NCBI RefSeq assembly: GCF_020782875.1
Contig: NZ_JAJGBN010000010.1
Span: 1 to 61,967, forward strand
Length of the DNA stretch: 61,967 nucleotides
From: Allomuricauda sp. M10
Lineage (GTDB): Bacteria > Bacteroidota > Bacteroidia > Flavobacteriales > Flavobacteriaceae
Reading direction: 5' to 3'
Numbering within the stretch: position 1 is the stretch's first letter; every line of letters begins with the position of its first letter. Below are positions 9,641 through 18,599 of the stretch, in pieces. The notes under the pieces are model-generated. The model did not search any database, was not told where the DNA came from, and saw only the letters and a program-made list of their open reading frames with translations. Position numbers and translations under genes: made by a program.

Positions 9641-10885
9641 ATGGCTGTTTTAGAGCATTTAACATCGCAGCAAGCGATTGATCTGGAAAACAAGTACGGT
9701 GCCCATAATTATCACCCATTGCCCGTTGTATTGAGTAGGGGTGAAGGTGTTTATGTTTGGGATGTGGAAGGTAAGAGGTATTACGATTTTTTATCTGCCT
9801 ACTCAGCTGTAAACCAAGGGCATTGCCATCCCAAGATTGTGGGAGCAATGGTGCAACAGGCCCAAACCCTTACCTTGACTTCAAGGGCTTTTTACAACGA
9901 TATGTTGGGGAAATACGAACAATATGCCACGGCAACTTTTGGGTTCGATAAATTGTTGCCCATGAATACAGGGGCCGAAGCTGTAGAGACCGCTTTGAAG
10001 ATTTGTAGACGATGGGCATACCAAAAGAAGGGAATTCCTGAGAACCAGGCTCAAGTGATTGTGTGCGAGAATAATTTTCACGGAAGAACCACCACCATCA
10101 TTTCCTTTTCCAATGATCCAGTGGCAAGGACAAATTATGGACCTTTTACCGAAGGATTTATCAAAATTGCATATGATAATCTGGATGCCTTGGAACAAAC
10201 TTTGCAAAGCAACCCCAATGTTGCCGGTTTCTTGGTGGAACCCATCCAAGGGGAAGCAGGAGTGTACGTTCCTAGTGAAGGGTATTTGGCAAAAGCGAAG
10301 GCACTTTGTGAAAAATACAATGTGCTGTTCATTGCCGATGAAGTACAGACGGGTATTGCAAGAACAGGAAAAATGCTTGCAGTGGACCACGAAAATGTAC
10401 AACCCGATATCCTGATTCTAGGCAAGGCCCTTTCAGGAGGCGTTTATCCCGTTTCGGCGGTTTTGGCCAATAATGAGATCATGGAGGTGATTACCCCAGG
10501 AAGTCATGGCAGTACCTTTGGAGGAAATCCAGTGGCCGCGGCTGTGGCCATTGCAGCTTTGGAAGTCATCAAAGAGGAACAGTTGGCCGAAAATGCCATG
10601 GAGTTGGGTGAAGTGTTCCGCGAAGAACTGAACAAGTTTATCCCCACTTGCGATTTAGTTTCTCAGGTTAGGGGCAAGGGATTGTTGAATGCCATTGTGA
10701 TCAATGATACCGAGGACAGTTCTACGGCTTGGGATATTTGTATGGCACTGAAGGAGAATGGCCTTTTGGCCAAGCCTACCCACGGGAACATCATTCGGTT
10801 TGCGCCTCCTTTGGTGATGAACCATGAACAGTTATTGGACTGTGTGGATATTATCATCAAAACGTTGAAAGCGTTTTCCAAATAG
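9641..10885 (+). CDS. rocD: Ornithine--oxo-acid aminotransferase
   Basis: PLP-dependent class III aminotransferase converting ornithine and 2-oxoglutarate to glutamate semialdehyde and glutamate, in arginine/ornithine breakdown and proline synthesis. At 414 residues it has the family length. It opens with the OAT-typical [21 protein letters not shown]; further motifs are [40 protein letters not shown] and [14 protein letters not shown], with the PLP lysine at 262 in [12 protein letters not shown]. It is a single gene bounded by a 236-base upstream region and a strong terminator. Acetylornithine aminotransferase is the main alternative, but the N-terminal motif favours OAT. Confidence 0.92.
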   Translation: MAVLEHLTSQQAIDLENKYGAHNYHPLPVVLSRGEGVYVWDVEGKRYYDFLSAYSAVNQGHCHPKIVGAMVQQAQTLTLTSRAFYNDMLGKYEQYATATFGFDKLLPMNTGAEAVETALKICRRWAYQKKGIPENQAQVIVCENNFHGRTTTIISFSNDPVARTNYGPFTEGFIKIAYDNLDALEQTLQSNPNVAGFLVEPIQGEAGVYVPSEGYLAKAKALCEKYNVLFIADEVQTGIARTGKMLAVDHENVQPDILILGKALSGGVYPVSAVLANNEIMEVITPGSHGSTFGGNPVAAAVAIAALEVIKEEQLAENAMELGEVFREELNKFIPTCDLVSQVRGKGLLNAIVINDTEDSSTAWDICMALKENGLLAKPTHGNIIRFAPPLVMNHEQLLDCVDIIIKTLKAFSK

Positions 10886-10910
10886 ACCATTTGGATTTTC
10901 AATAAAACAA

Positions 10911-10938
10911 AAAGGGGCAGTTTTTTAACTGCCCCTTT
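10911..10938. terminator. Bidirectional rho-independent terminator after rocD
   Basis: 12-bp perfect stem (AAAGGGGCAGTT with its complement) and a TTTT loop between the convergent rocD and outer-membrane protein genes. Confidence 0.88.
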
Positions 10939-10960
10939 AATTTTGGAATTAGTGTATGGA

Positions 10961-11476
10961 TTATAAGAATTTATAACCAACTCCAATAGTTAGGTAGTTT
11001 CCCCTAACCTTTACATCTTCACTACCGGTGTAAGAGTTATTTATCTGAAAGGTATACCTAGCTTCCAGAAAAAAGTCCTCATCAATATCATAACCGATAC
11101 CTCCAGCAATATCCAATTCTACATTGCTAAAGTCCTCCACGGATTCTTCAAGGGAAAAAACCACTTGTGGTCCTACTTGAAAATTTAATTTTTCTGCAAT
11201 GGCAATTTTTCCGAGAATCGGTAGCATTATGGCACTGGATCCATCTACGGTTGCATAAAGTAGCTCTGGTTGAACATTAAAATTGTCTGAAACTGTAAAA
11301 TCCGCCACAGCACCAAAGTAGAATCCTGATTCAGATGCGGAAACGGTCAAGCCATCTGCCTTTATACTTCCTCTCGCATTAAGGTAACCCGCTGTTGCTC
11401 CAAATCTAACTTCTTGGGCATTAGATGAGTACGTGAATGCAATTACTGAAATTGCAACGAAAAATAGTTTTTTCAT
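10961..11476 (-). CDS. Porin family outer-membrane beta-barrel protein
   Basis: 171-residue small barrel of the OmpX/OMP_b-brl type. The signal peptide MKKLFFVAISVIAFTYSSNAQ is followed by eight candidate beta-strands (VRFGATAGYLNARG, GFYFGAVADFTVSDN, FNVQPELLYATVDG, LNFQVGPQVVFSL, LDIAGGIGYDIDEDFFLEARYTF) and ends in the aromatic strand YLTIGVGYKFL, as needed for Bam-mediated assembly. It is a monocistronic gene with its own promoter (11503-11531). Function is not predictable; small barrels of this sort are abundant in Flavobacteriia. Confidence 0.82.
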   Translation of the reverse strand: MKKLFFVAISVIAFTYSSNAQEVRFGATAGYLNARGSIKADGLTVSASESGFYFGAVADFTVSDNFNVQPELLYATVDGSSAIMLPILGKIAIAEKLNFQVGPQVVFSLEESVEDFSNVELDIAGGIGYDIDEDFFLEARYTFQINNSYTGSEDVKVRGNYLTIGVGYKFL

Positions 11477-11502
11477 GTTTTGATAAAATTTATGTTACGG
11501 TG

Positions 11503-11531
11503 TAAATATAGAGATATATTTGAATGTCCAA
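11503..11531 (-). promoter_or_regulatory. Promoter of the small porin gene
   Basis: On the minus strand, TTG at 11531-11529, 18 bases, then TATATTTA at 11510-11503: seven of eight matches to TAnnTTTG with correct spacing, 26 bases upstream of the ATG. Confidence 0.55.
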
Positions 11532-11621
11532 TGTGCCTTCTGAGGGGGGAGATAAAATTTAAAAAAGGTGTCTGGAAAGCATAAAATTGATTTCAATTGC
11601 TCTTAAATAGATCTACTTTTT

Positions 11622-12674
11622 TTAATGTACAGCTGCTTCCAAAAGTTCCAAGGACAACTCTGTAGCATTGAAAGATGCACGGGTGCCAACGGGAAGGGTA
11701 AAATTATTGGGAACATGACCAAAGCTCATACCATATGCCGCTGGCATGCCCAATGGGGCAATACGGTCCATGATGACTTCCTTCAGGGTGAAATTATCTT
11801 CCTTTTTTTCGCGGTGGCACCCTTTACAAACACCAAATAGGATCCCTTTCGCTTTTTTAAGGGTGGGACCTTCGATTAACTGGGTTAACATACGGTCAAT
11901 ACGGTAGGGAGCTTCTTCCACATCTTCCAAAAAAACGAGCTTGTCCGTAAAATCGATTTCATGGGGAGTGCCGATCAAAGCGTTGACCAAGGTTAGGCTA
12001 CCGCCTGCCAATTCTCCTTCACAGTAACCATTTGTGATGGTATACCGCTCATATTCAGAATTCTTCAAGAACTCGGGATCGGTCAGTTTTGCGTTTTTAA
12101 TCTTTTGTGAATCTTTACCTTTCATCAACACTTTTTTGAAGTATTTCTGACTGAAGGTATCGTCAAGTGTGCTGCCCACTGGTCCGTGAAAGCACACAAG
12201 GCCGGTTTCCTTGTAAATGGCCTGTATCAATGCGGTGATATCACTGAATCCGATTAAAACCTTCGGATTGTTCCTGATATTTTCATAATCCAGTTTGTCC
12301 AAAATTCGGGTACATCCATAACCGCCACGGGCGCATAAAATTCCATCTATATCAGGATTGACGAACATTTCATTTACATCCTTTGCCCGCTCCTCATCCG
12401 TGTTACTGAAATAGCCGTGGTTGCCGATCAACCTATCGGTATGAAAAGTTTTAAAGCCCATTTCCTTTAAAGTGGCCAAAGCCCTTTCCAAAACCTCGGG
12501 TTTAATGGCATACCCGGGAGCTACCAATCCAATGGTATCCCCTTTTTTGAGTTTTTTGGGTTTTATTTTAGGTAATGCAAAGGGTGTTGGATTATTTCCC
12601 CAACTAGGATTAGGCAGTAATGTAGCGGCTCCCAAAACGGTTGCGGATTTAAGAAAAATTCTTCTTTTGGACAT
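11622..12674 (-). CDS. LD-carboxypeptidase (S66 family), exported
   Basis: Peptidase S66 (muramoyltetrapeptide carboxypeptidase type), which removes the terminal D-Ala from tetrapeptides in murein turnover; 350 residues. The N terminus MSKRRIFLKSATVLGAATLL looks like a twin-arginine signal, so this copy probably acts outside the cytoplasm. The core shows IGLVAPGY, ILCARGGYGCTRILD, the nucleophile Ser in IGFSDITAL, the Glu in LVFLEDVEEAPYRIDR and the His in YGMSFGHVPNNFTLPVG, so the Ser-Glu-His triad is complete. It follows the CarboxypepD-repeat gene by 77 bases on the same strand and may be cotranscribed. Confidence 0.87.
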   Translation of the reverse strand: MSKRRIFLKSATVLGAATLLPNPSWGNNPTPFALPKIKPKKLKKGDTIGLVAPGYAIKPEVLERALATLKEMGFKTFHTDRLIGNHGYFSNTDEERAKDVNEMFVNPDIDGILCARGGYGCTRILDKLDYENIRNNPKVLIGFSDITALIQAIYKETGLVCFHGPVGSTLDDTFSQKYFKKVLMKGKDSQKIKNAKLTDPEFLKNSEYERYTITNGYCEGELAGGSLTLVNALIGTPHEIDFTDKLVFLEDVEEAPYRIDRMLTQLIEGPTLKKAKGILFGVCKGCHREKKEDNFTLKEVIMDRIAPLGMPAAYGMSFGHVPNNFTLPVGTRASFNATELSLELLEAAVH

Positions 12675-12751
12675 GGAATAATTACGGGATTGAAATTTTA
12701 CCTGGGCTTTGAGTCTAGGTAAATATCCATAAAAATTATGGATTGCCCCAA

Positions 12752-14068
12752 TCAGTCGCTGTTCCGTTCCGTTCTACGAAGTTGGCGTTGTATTTTCTTG
12801 ATGGCAGACTCAATGGATTTTTCTGGTTCAATGATGTTGTATTCTCCCCAAAAATCAGGTTCGGAAAAGCCTGTGGCCTCATCACTCATGATGATGGATT
12901 TTTTGATGCGTTCCCTATTTCGGGGCAACTCGCCGGTCATGTTATCTTCCCAATCGGTAATGGCCATTTCGGCATTCATACTGTAAATGGAATTGAACCA
13001 TTTGTCCTCCCAATCTACCTTGAACTCCATGGTAACACTGCTATATCCATAATACCATTTCCCATTTTTCTCACGATAATCTACCCTATAGGAGACCTGG
13101 GTGGGCCAAACATCCACTCCAGCCGGCTTTCTGCGAACAAAAAGTTCTGCTGCTTTTTTGCGGTCAGTAATGTTGAGGGAAAAATTGGCATTGGTCAAAA
13201 TCTTGTTTTCCACATCAATGAACAATTCTCCTTGGTATAATGGTTCTACTACACCTTCAAGTTGGTTGAATTTGATTACATAAACAAGCTTGTCATTGAT
13301 ACGAGTGGAACGGTCGAACCAAAACCTATAGCTGGACATCATTTCTGGCGAAAAGATGTATTCAGGATATTTCATGATATCCACATAAAGAGTGTTGTAT
13401 GGCCCCCCCTGAAGTTTTAAGGCAACGGTGTCCAACTTGCTGTAATCGGTACTTTTTCGTGATTTGTAAAGTTCCACGGCGTCGTCCCGATTGGAATCAT
13501 AAGGGGTTTTGTAAATATTGACTACCGCTTCGGAAAGGGATACGTTTTTTCTTCGCTTCTTGATGGTTTCTCGATAAAAGGCCGTCATCAAGGTTGAATT
13601 TTCAAAATAATTATCATCACGTCTCGCCATGGTTTCCCTGACGAGGGCCGTAGCATCCTTAGGTGCATTGATATTGATCTCCGACAATTGCGTTACCGAT
13701 ATTTCCAAGGAAATCTTGTTCCTTTCTTCGGATAATTGCGAAAGGGGCACCGTTTTGGTTTTATAGCCCAAAAAGGAGACAATCAGGTTCTGACTGGTGA
13801 CATCTTTTGGAACCTTCAACAAAAAATTCCCTTCGGTGTTGGAAATGGTGCTGATATTGGTTCCTTCCACAGCTAGGGTTGCAAAAACCAAAGGTTTATT
13901 GGTGGCTTCATCAACCACTTCCCCGCTGTATTGATTATAGTCATTTGTTTCTTCCTGAAAACCAAAAGCATGGGAAGGGCCTATAAGTAAAACGACCATC
14001 ACTGTGGAAAGCAGTAATGTCGATATTTTTCCCAAAAAGGGAACCGTTTTGTTTAGTTGTGCATCCAT
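12752..14068 (-). CDS. Carboxypeptidase-like regulatory domain protein
   Basis: 438-residue exported protein. A hydrophobic signal segment (residues about 14-36) is followed by one CarboxypepD_reg/CNA-B-type beta sandwich (YSGEVVDEATNKPLVFATLAVEGTNISTISNTEGNFLL, about 45-120) as found at the start of TonB receptors. Then comes a long conserved region (TALVRETMARRDDNYFENSTLMTAFYRETI...) typical of a Bacteroidota family in which no barrel is present. No catalytic motif is visible. It probably sits in the periplasm or at the inner face of the outer membrane. Function unknown. Confidence 0.75.
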   Translation of the reverse strand: MDAQLNKTVPFLGKISTLLLSTVMVVLLIGPSHAFGFQEETNDYNQYSGEVVDEATNKPLVFATLAVEGTNISTISNTEGNFLLKVPKDVTSQNLIVSFLGYKTKTVPLSQLSEERNKISLEISVTQLSEININAPKDATALVRETMARRDDNYFENSTLMTAFYRETIKKRRKNVSLSEAVVNIYKTPYDSNRDDAVELYKSRKSTDYSKLDTVALKLQGGPYNTLYVDIMKYPEYIFSPEMMSSYRFWFDRSTRINDKLVYVIKFNQLEGVVEPLYQGELFIDVENKILTNANFSLNITDRKKAAELFVRRKPAGVDVWPTQVSYRVDYREKNGKWYYGYSSVTMEFKVDWEDKWFNSIYSMNAEMAITDWEDNMTGELPRNRERIKKSIIMSDEATGFSEPDFWGEYNIIEPEKSIESAIKKIQRQLRRTERNSD

Positions 14069-14166
14069 AATCTTTACCCAAAATCCTATTAAAGATACAA
14101 AATTTTGGATTTCGAAAAGTATACAACCTAACGTGTTAAGTTGTTAAAAATCAACTTAAAGTCTTT

Positions 14167-16614
14167 TTATTCCACCATGAAAAGGGCATTGGCGAAAAAC
14201 AGTTTCCCGTTTTCCCAAAAACCTCTGAACAATGGGTTGTCCACCATGTAGATCACTTGGCCACGGCCAAAGCCTTCTGTTCCGTAAACCAAAGTTCCTG
14301 AAACTTGTTTTTGGGCCTCACTGCCTGCAAATCCAGAGAACGGTTTGGCATCTTTTTCCAAGTACACAGCGCTTCCGCCTTTCAAATAATCAAAACTGGC
14401 ACTGCCCAATTTTAAGGTGAAATAGTCTTTGCCATACCCATAGGCCAACGGATTGGTATTGTCCACTTTGGCTTTGAAAATAGCCCCGGTAATGGCACTT
14501 TTTATGCTTTCACGCTCCCAATCTTCATAGGGTTTGGGGTCGGTTTTACCGGAATCTTTTTCCATTTCTTTTTTCTGGATGCCGAAACCTTTTTCGCCAT
14601 CAATGGCATCAATGGCTCCACCCATGGCTATGATCTTACCTCCTTGGCGAACCCAATCTTTCAAATCGGCAAGTTCACTTTCATTAAAGTAATTGCCATA
14701 ACGGCCATCGGGAAGAATCAAGATATTGTATTCGCCAAGATCTACTCTTTTGGCATAATCCCCATCTAACACAGTGATCGGATAGTGGAGTTGTTGTTCA
14801 AAAAAGTGCCAGATTTCTCCAAAACGCAAGGTTGAGGTAGGTTCTCCGGACAAGACTGCAATTTTAGGTTTGGTAATCATTTGTACGTAGGAGGAACCGA
14901 AATCTTTTCCGGAATCCACAAAGCCTGTAGTAACGGGAGTCAGGTTCTTTTGGAATTTTTCAGCAGTAGTTTGAAGGATTTTAGCAAAATCCGTTCTGTT
15001 TTCGTTGTCCGATTTGGTAATGATCAAAGTACCTCTCTCAAAAGATTTGCCATCCATTTTAAAAGGAAGGTTGGCCTTGCGTACGCGAACTCCTTCCTTG
15101 ATCAAGGCTGCCAAAAACTTGGCATCTTCAACGCTGTTCCAATCTGCTAGGTAAGCATAGGTATTTTTATCTGCGGTAGTAGAAATTGCACTTTCTGTTG
15201 CATTTTGTGGCGAAACCAAAGTTGGTGAAGCAAGGGCTTCCAAACCATAGGCATAAGGCAATGACCAAGCAGTGATGTCATAGGTCAATGAATCCGAAAG
15301 TTTGGCATTGGGCTCGAACAAAACCGTCACCAAAGTTCCCTTGGGCTGATTGGTGGAAATCACCAAGCCATTACCGTTCACGGACATGCTTCCGCTTTTT
15401 CCGGTTGCATATTCGTGGCCTTTGTATGATCCACTGGTCAAGTCACCGTATTGGATCTGGTGTTTTTCCAAAAGGGTTTTCAAGGATTTCAACTTGTCTT
15501 CATTCCCTTTAAGAACATAACTCTTGTATTTGAAATTTTGGTTTTTGTAGAATTTTTTGAACTCTTCATTAAGCTTAGCCGCGTTTTTTGATGATACCTC
15601 CACCGTGGAAATTCCTGTAGTGTAGTGGTGATCAATCCTATCCTTCAAGGTCAAGGTGTCACCATTTCCGGTGATGATGCCCAAACCGGCCCTTCCGCCA
15701 CCACCTTGCTCATAGGTCATCCCGATGGCACCGTTGTAAATAGGGTAGGTGTCACCATAGCTTGGGTATAAAAGGTCAAAAACTTCTTTGGTGAAATAGA
15801 ACCAACCATTGGCATCAAAATACTTGGCATGGTTGCGACCCAATGTCACCTGAAAATCACGTTGGAAATCGGTGATCAATTCGTGATAGGGCTCCGTTGC
15901 AGGAGCAAAATAATAAGGATTGTTGACTCCTTGTTCGTGGAAATCCACATGCACGTGGGGCATCCATTGATTGTACATTTTTAACCGTTGCTGACTTTCC
16001 ACCTGTGTCAACCAGGCCCAATCGCGGTTAAGGTCGAACATATAGTGATTGCTACGGCCTCCCCACCATCCTTCATTGTGCTCCTTGCTGTTAGGGTCTA
16101 CTTGGTTGGGAGTATTCTTGTATTGGTTGTACCAGTTGCTATATCGGTCCCTACCATCAGGGTTAATACAGGGATCCATGATCACCACGGTATTTTCCAG
16201 ATAAGAGCTTTTGCTCGTCAATAATTCATAAATCGTCTTCATGGAAGCTTCGGTGCTCACACTTTCGTTTCCGTGCACGTTATAGCTCAACCAAACAATA
16301 GCCTTTTCCGAAGTTCCTTCTCCCTTGGTTTCTTTTAAATGCTCCAATCGGATGTCTTCCAAATTGGAAATATTTTGCGCAGAACTTACATAAGCCACAA
16401 TCAAAGGTCTACGCTCGTTGGTCTGGCCATAGACGGTAAGTTTAACACGATCAGGAGCAGCTTTTGCCAAATATTCGTAATAATCCACCACTTCATAATG
16501 ACGGGTGAATTCAGAGCCCAGTTCGTAACCCAAAAATTCGGATGGGGATTTTAACTGTTGTGCGGTAAGGGTAAGAGATAATAGGAGAATGAGGGAAAAT
16601 AAAAATCGGGTCAT
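14167..16614 (-). CDS. Secreted M14 family zinc carboxypeptidase
   Basis: Large metallocarboxypeptidase-like enzyme, about 815 residues. The signal peptide MTRFLFSLILLLSLTLTAQQ is followed by the M14 catalytic domain: zinc ligands in YNVHGNESVSTEA (HxxE) and VDFHEQGVNNPYYFAP (His), DPCINPDGRDRY, and the catalytic Glu in MTYEQGGGGRAGLG. The C-terminal half contains a glutamine-amidotransferase-like module (INILILPDGRYGNYF) and ends without a sorting domain. ATG 16614 is chosen; ATG 16626, four codons upstream, is also possible, but the -7 element lies only 12 bases before it. Monocistronic. Peptide scavenging outside the cytoplasm is the likely role. Confidence 0.86.
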   Translation of the reverse strand: MTRFLFSLILLLSLTLTAQQLKSPSEFLGYELGSEFTRHYEVVDYYEYLAKAAPDRVKLTVYGQTNERRPLIVAYVSSAQNISNLEDIRLEHLKETKGEGTSEKAIVWLSYNVHGNESVSTEASMKTIYELLTSKSSYLENTVVIMDPCINPDGRDRYSNWYNQYKNTPNQVDPNSKEHNEGWWGGRSNHYMFDLNRDWAWLTQVESQQRLKMYNQWMPHVHVDFHEQGVNNPYYFAPATEPYHELITDFQRDFQVTLGRNHAKYFDANGWFYFTKEVFDLLYPSYGDTYPIYNGAIGMTYEQGGGGRAGLGIITGNGDTLTLKDRIDHHYTTGISTVEVSSKNAAKLNEEFKKFYKNQNFKYKSYVLKGNEDKLKSLKTLLEKHQIQYGDLTSGSYKGHEYATGKSGSMSVNGNGLVISTNQPKGTLVTVLFEPNAKLSDSLTYDITAWSLPYAYGLEALASPTLVSPQNATESAISTTADKNTYAYLADWNSVEDAKFLAALIKEGVRVRKANLPFKMDGKSFERGTLIITKSDNENRTDFAKILQTTAEKFQKNLTPVTTGFVDSGKDFGSSYVQMITKPKIAVLSGEPTSTLRFGEIWHFFEQQLHYPITVLDGDYAKRVDLGEYNILILPDGRYGNYFNESELADLKDWVRQGGKIIAMGGAIDAIDGEKGFGIQKKEMEKDSGKTDPKPYEDWERESIKSAITGAIFKAKVDNTNPLAYGYGKDYFTLKLGSASFDYLKGGSAVYLEKDAKPFSGFAGSEAQKQVSGTLVYGTEGFGRGQVIYMVDNPLFRGFWENGKLFFANALFMVE

Positions 16615-16637
16615 GTTTGGTTTCATTAGTTGGATTT

Positions 16638-16670
16638 CAAATCTACTAATAAAATGTTGGTGGCACCCAA
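16638..16670 (-). promoter_or_regulatory. Promoter of the M14 peptidase gene
   Basis: Minus strand: TTG at 16670-16668, 22 bases, TAGATTTG at 16645-16638, an exact TAnnTTTG match with allowed spacing. The resulting leader is very short. Confidence 0.6.
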
Positions 16671-16747
16671 ATTTTATGAGTCCACTCGACCAAATTTGTA
16701 AAAAATGCAATTAACGTATTTTTAGGACGACTAAAAAAGAAGTGAGT

Positions 16748-16755
16748 TATCTTTG
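16748..16755 (+). promoter_or_regulatory. -7 promoter element of bshC
   Basis: TATCTTTG, an exact TAnnTTTG match, 20 bases before the bshC ATG. No good TTG at -33 was found. Confidence 0.5.
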
Positions 16756-16775
16756 AACACCTCATTACAGTTTGA

Positions 16776-18377
16776 ATGGACGTAGATTGTATACCTTTTA
16801 AGGAAACCGGTTATTTTTCCAAACTTATTTGCGATTACCTAGATCAACATGAAGAATTGAAACCGTTCTTCAACAGGTATCCGACTTTGGAAAACTTTGA
16901 GGCTCAGATACAAGAAAAGCAAACCAATTTCCCAAAGGAACATAGAAGGGTTCTGGTCAATGCACTGAATAACCAATATGAGGGAGTTGCCATTTCAGAG
17001 GCTACTGCTCACCATATTTCAAAACTGGGTGAGGATACCACTTTTACAGTGGTAACAGGTCATCAATTGAACCTGTTCACCGGTCCCTTATATTTTCTCT
17101 ACAAGATTGTGTCTACTATCAATTTGGCCCAAAAACTGAAGGAACGTTACCCAAAGCATCATTTTGTAGCTGTGTATTGGATGGCCACCGAGGACCATGA
17201 TTTTGACGAAATCAACTACTTCAATCTGCATGGGAAAAAAATCCACTGGAACAAAAAAGCGAAGGGTGCCGTGGGACGTTTGTCCACCGAAGGATTGGAC
17301 CAGGTATTTGAAACATTTGCCAGCGAAGTAGGACAATTTGGACAAGCGGAGTCTCTGAAGAAGCTGTTCCAACAGGCTTATTTGGAACATGATACCCTTA
17401 CTGAAGCTACAAGATATTTGGCCAATGCGCTTTTTGGGGAGCAAGGATTGGTGATTGTGGATGGTGATGATACCCAACTCAAAAAATTACTGGTACCCTT
17501 TGTCAAAAAGGATATTTTCGAAAAGGTGCCTTTTGTAAAAGTATCGGAAAGTATTGAGCAACTGAGCAAAGTCTCTTCAGATTACATTATTCAAGTCAAC
17601 CCTCGGGAAATCAATTATTTTTACCTGAAGGATGATGTTCGCGAGCGGATTGTAGAGAAGAACGGAAAGTACCACGTGATCAATACCCATATCGATTTTA
17701 CTCCAGAAGCTTTAATCGAAGAACTGGAAAACCATCCTGAACGTTTTTCACCTAACGTAGTAGCAAGGCCGTTGTACCAAGAAGTGATCTTACCCAACCT
17801 CTGTTATATTGGTGGGGGAGGCGAGTTGGCCTATTGGCTGGAACTCAAATCTTATTTTGAGGCACTCGGGGTCACTTTTCCCATGCTGATGCTCCGCAAC
17901 TCGGTTTTGGTCATTACCGAAAAGCAGTCCGAAAAAGTAGAGAAAATGGGTCTTCAAGTTTCACATCTCTTTCTGAAACAAACTTCATTGATCAACAAGA
18001 AAATCCGGGATATTTCCAATATCGACATTGACTTTTCTCCCCAGAAAAAGTTATTGGAAGAGCAGTTCAAGCATTTGTATGCATTGGCCCAACAGACCGA
18101 TGAAAGCTTTTTGGGAGCGGTAAAAGCCCAAGAAGTGAAACAGAAAAAAGGTTTGGATGCCCTTGAAAAGCGCTTGTTGAAGGCCCAAAAAAGAAAATTG
18201 AAGGACCATGTAGTCCGTTTGACCGAGCTTCAGAACGAGTTGTTCCCCAACAAATCCCTACAGGAGCGCCAATGGAACTTTTCCGAACTCTATTTGGAGA
18301 TGGGAGACAGCTTTATTTCCTTATTACTGGAAACACTGGACCCCTTCAGTGAGGAATTCATTGTTTTAAAACATTAG
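16776..18377 (+). CDS. bshC: Bacillithiol biosynthesis cysteine-adding enzyme BshC
   Basis: Putative cysteine ligase for the last step of bacillithiol synthesis, adding Cys to GlcN-malate. The 533-residue length and features match BshC: start MDVDCIPFKETGYFSKLICDYL, the Rossmann-like core motif TVVTGHQLNLFTGPLYFLYKI, VYWMATEDHDFDEINYF, RPLYQEVILPNLCYIGGGGELAYW, and a long C-terminal coiled coil rich in Lys/Glu (about 390-490). bshA and bshB are not in this window, which is usual for Bacteroidota, where they are unlinked. It is a single gene with a strong terminator 175 bases downstream. Confidence 0.92.
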   Translation: MDVDCIPFKETGYFSKLICDYLDQHEELKPFFNRYPTLENFEAQIQEKQTNFPKEHRRVLVNALNNQYEGVAISEATAHHISKLGEDTTFTVVTGHQLNLFTGPLYFLYKIVSTINLAQKLKERYPKHHFVAVYWMATEDHDFDEINYFNLHGKKIHWNKKAKGAVGRLSTEGLDQVFETFASEVGQFGQAESLKKLFQQAYLEHDTLTEATRYLANALFGEQGLVIVDGDDTQLKKLLVPFVKKDIFEKVPFVKVSESIEQLSKVSSDYIIQVNPREINYFYLKDDVRERIVEKNGKYHVINTHIDFTPEALIEELENHPERFSPNVVARPLYQEVILPNLCYIGGGGELAYWLELKSYFEALGVTFPMLMLRNSVLVITEKQSEKVEKMGLQVSHLFLKQTSLINKKIRDISNIDIDFSPQKKLLEEQFKHLYALAQQTDESFLGAVKAQEVKQKKGLDALEKRLLKAQKRKLKDHVVRLTELQNELFPNKSLQERQWNFSELYLEMGDSFISLLLETLDPFSEEFIVLKH

Positions 18378-18552
18378 GTAATTCCTTTAAAAACAGATTC
18401 TTATATTTTTTTTTCAAAATAATCTGAAAATTTTTTGGAAAACGAGGTAGGGTATTTTGCTACTTGGTTGTTCCATTATTGAAAATTGCTATGAAAAAGT
18501 AAATATTTTGAGTTGGTTAACTCATATGTTTAGGTTGGTTTTGATTTTATTT

Positions 18553-18585
18553 AAAAGCCCCGGAGTGGTTCCCGGGGCTTTTTTT
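18553..18585 (+). terminator. Rho-independent terminator after bshC
   Basis: 11-bp perfect stem AAAAGCCCCGG (18553-18563 with 18572-18582) plus a run of T. It separates bshC from the convergent lipoprotein gene and can work for both. Confidence 0.85.
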
Positions 18586-18599
18586 ATAGTGATCTTCAC

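Noticed and set aside
18378..18552. Short peptide gene after bshC
   Set aside because: The only start there (ATG at 18491) gives three codons; the GAGTT/AACTC palindrome at 18510-18523 is too short to interpret.
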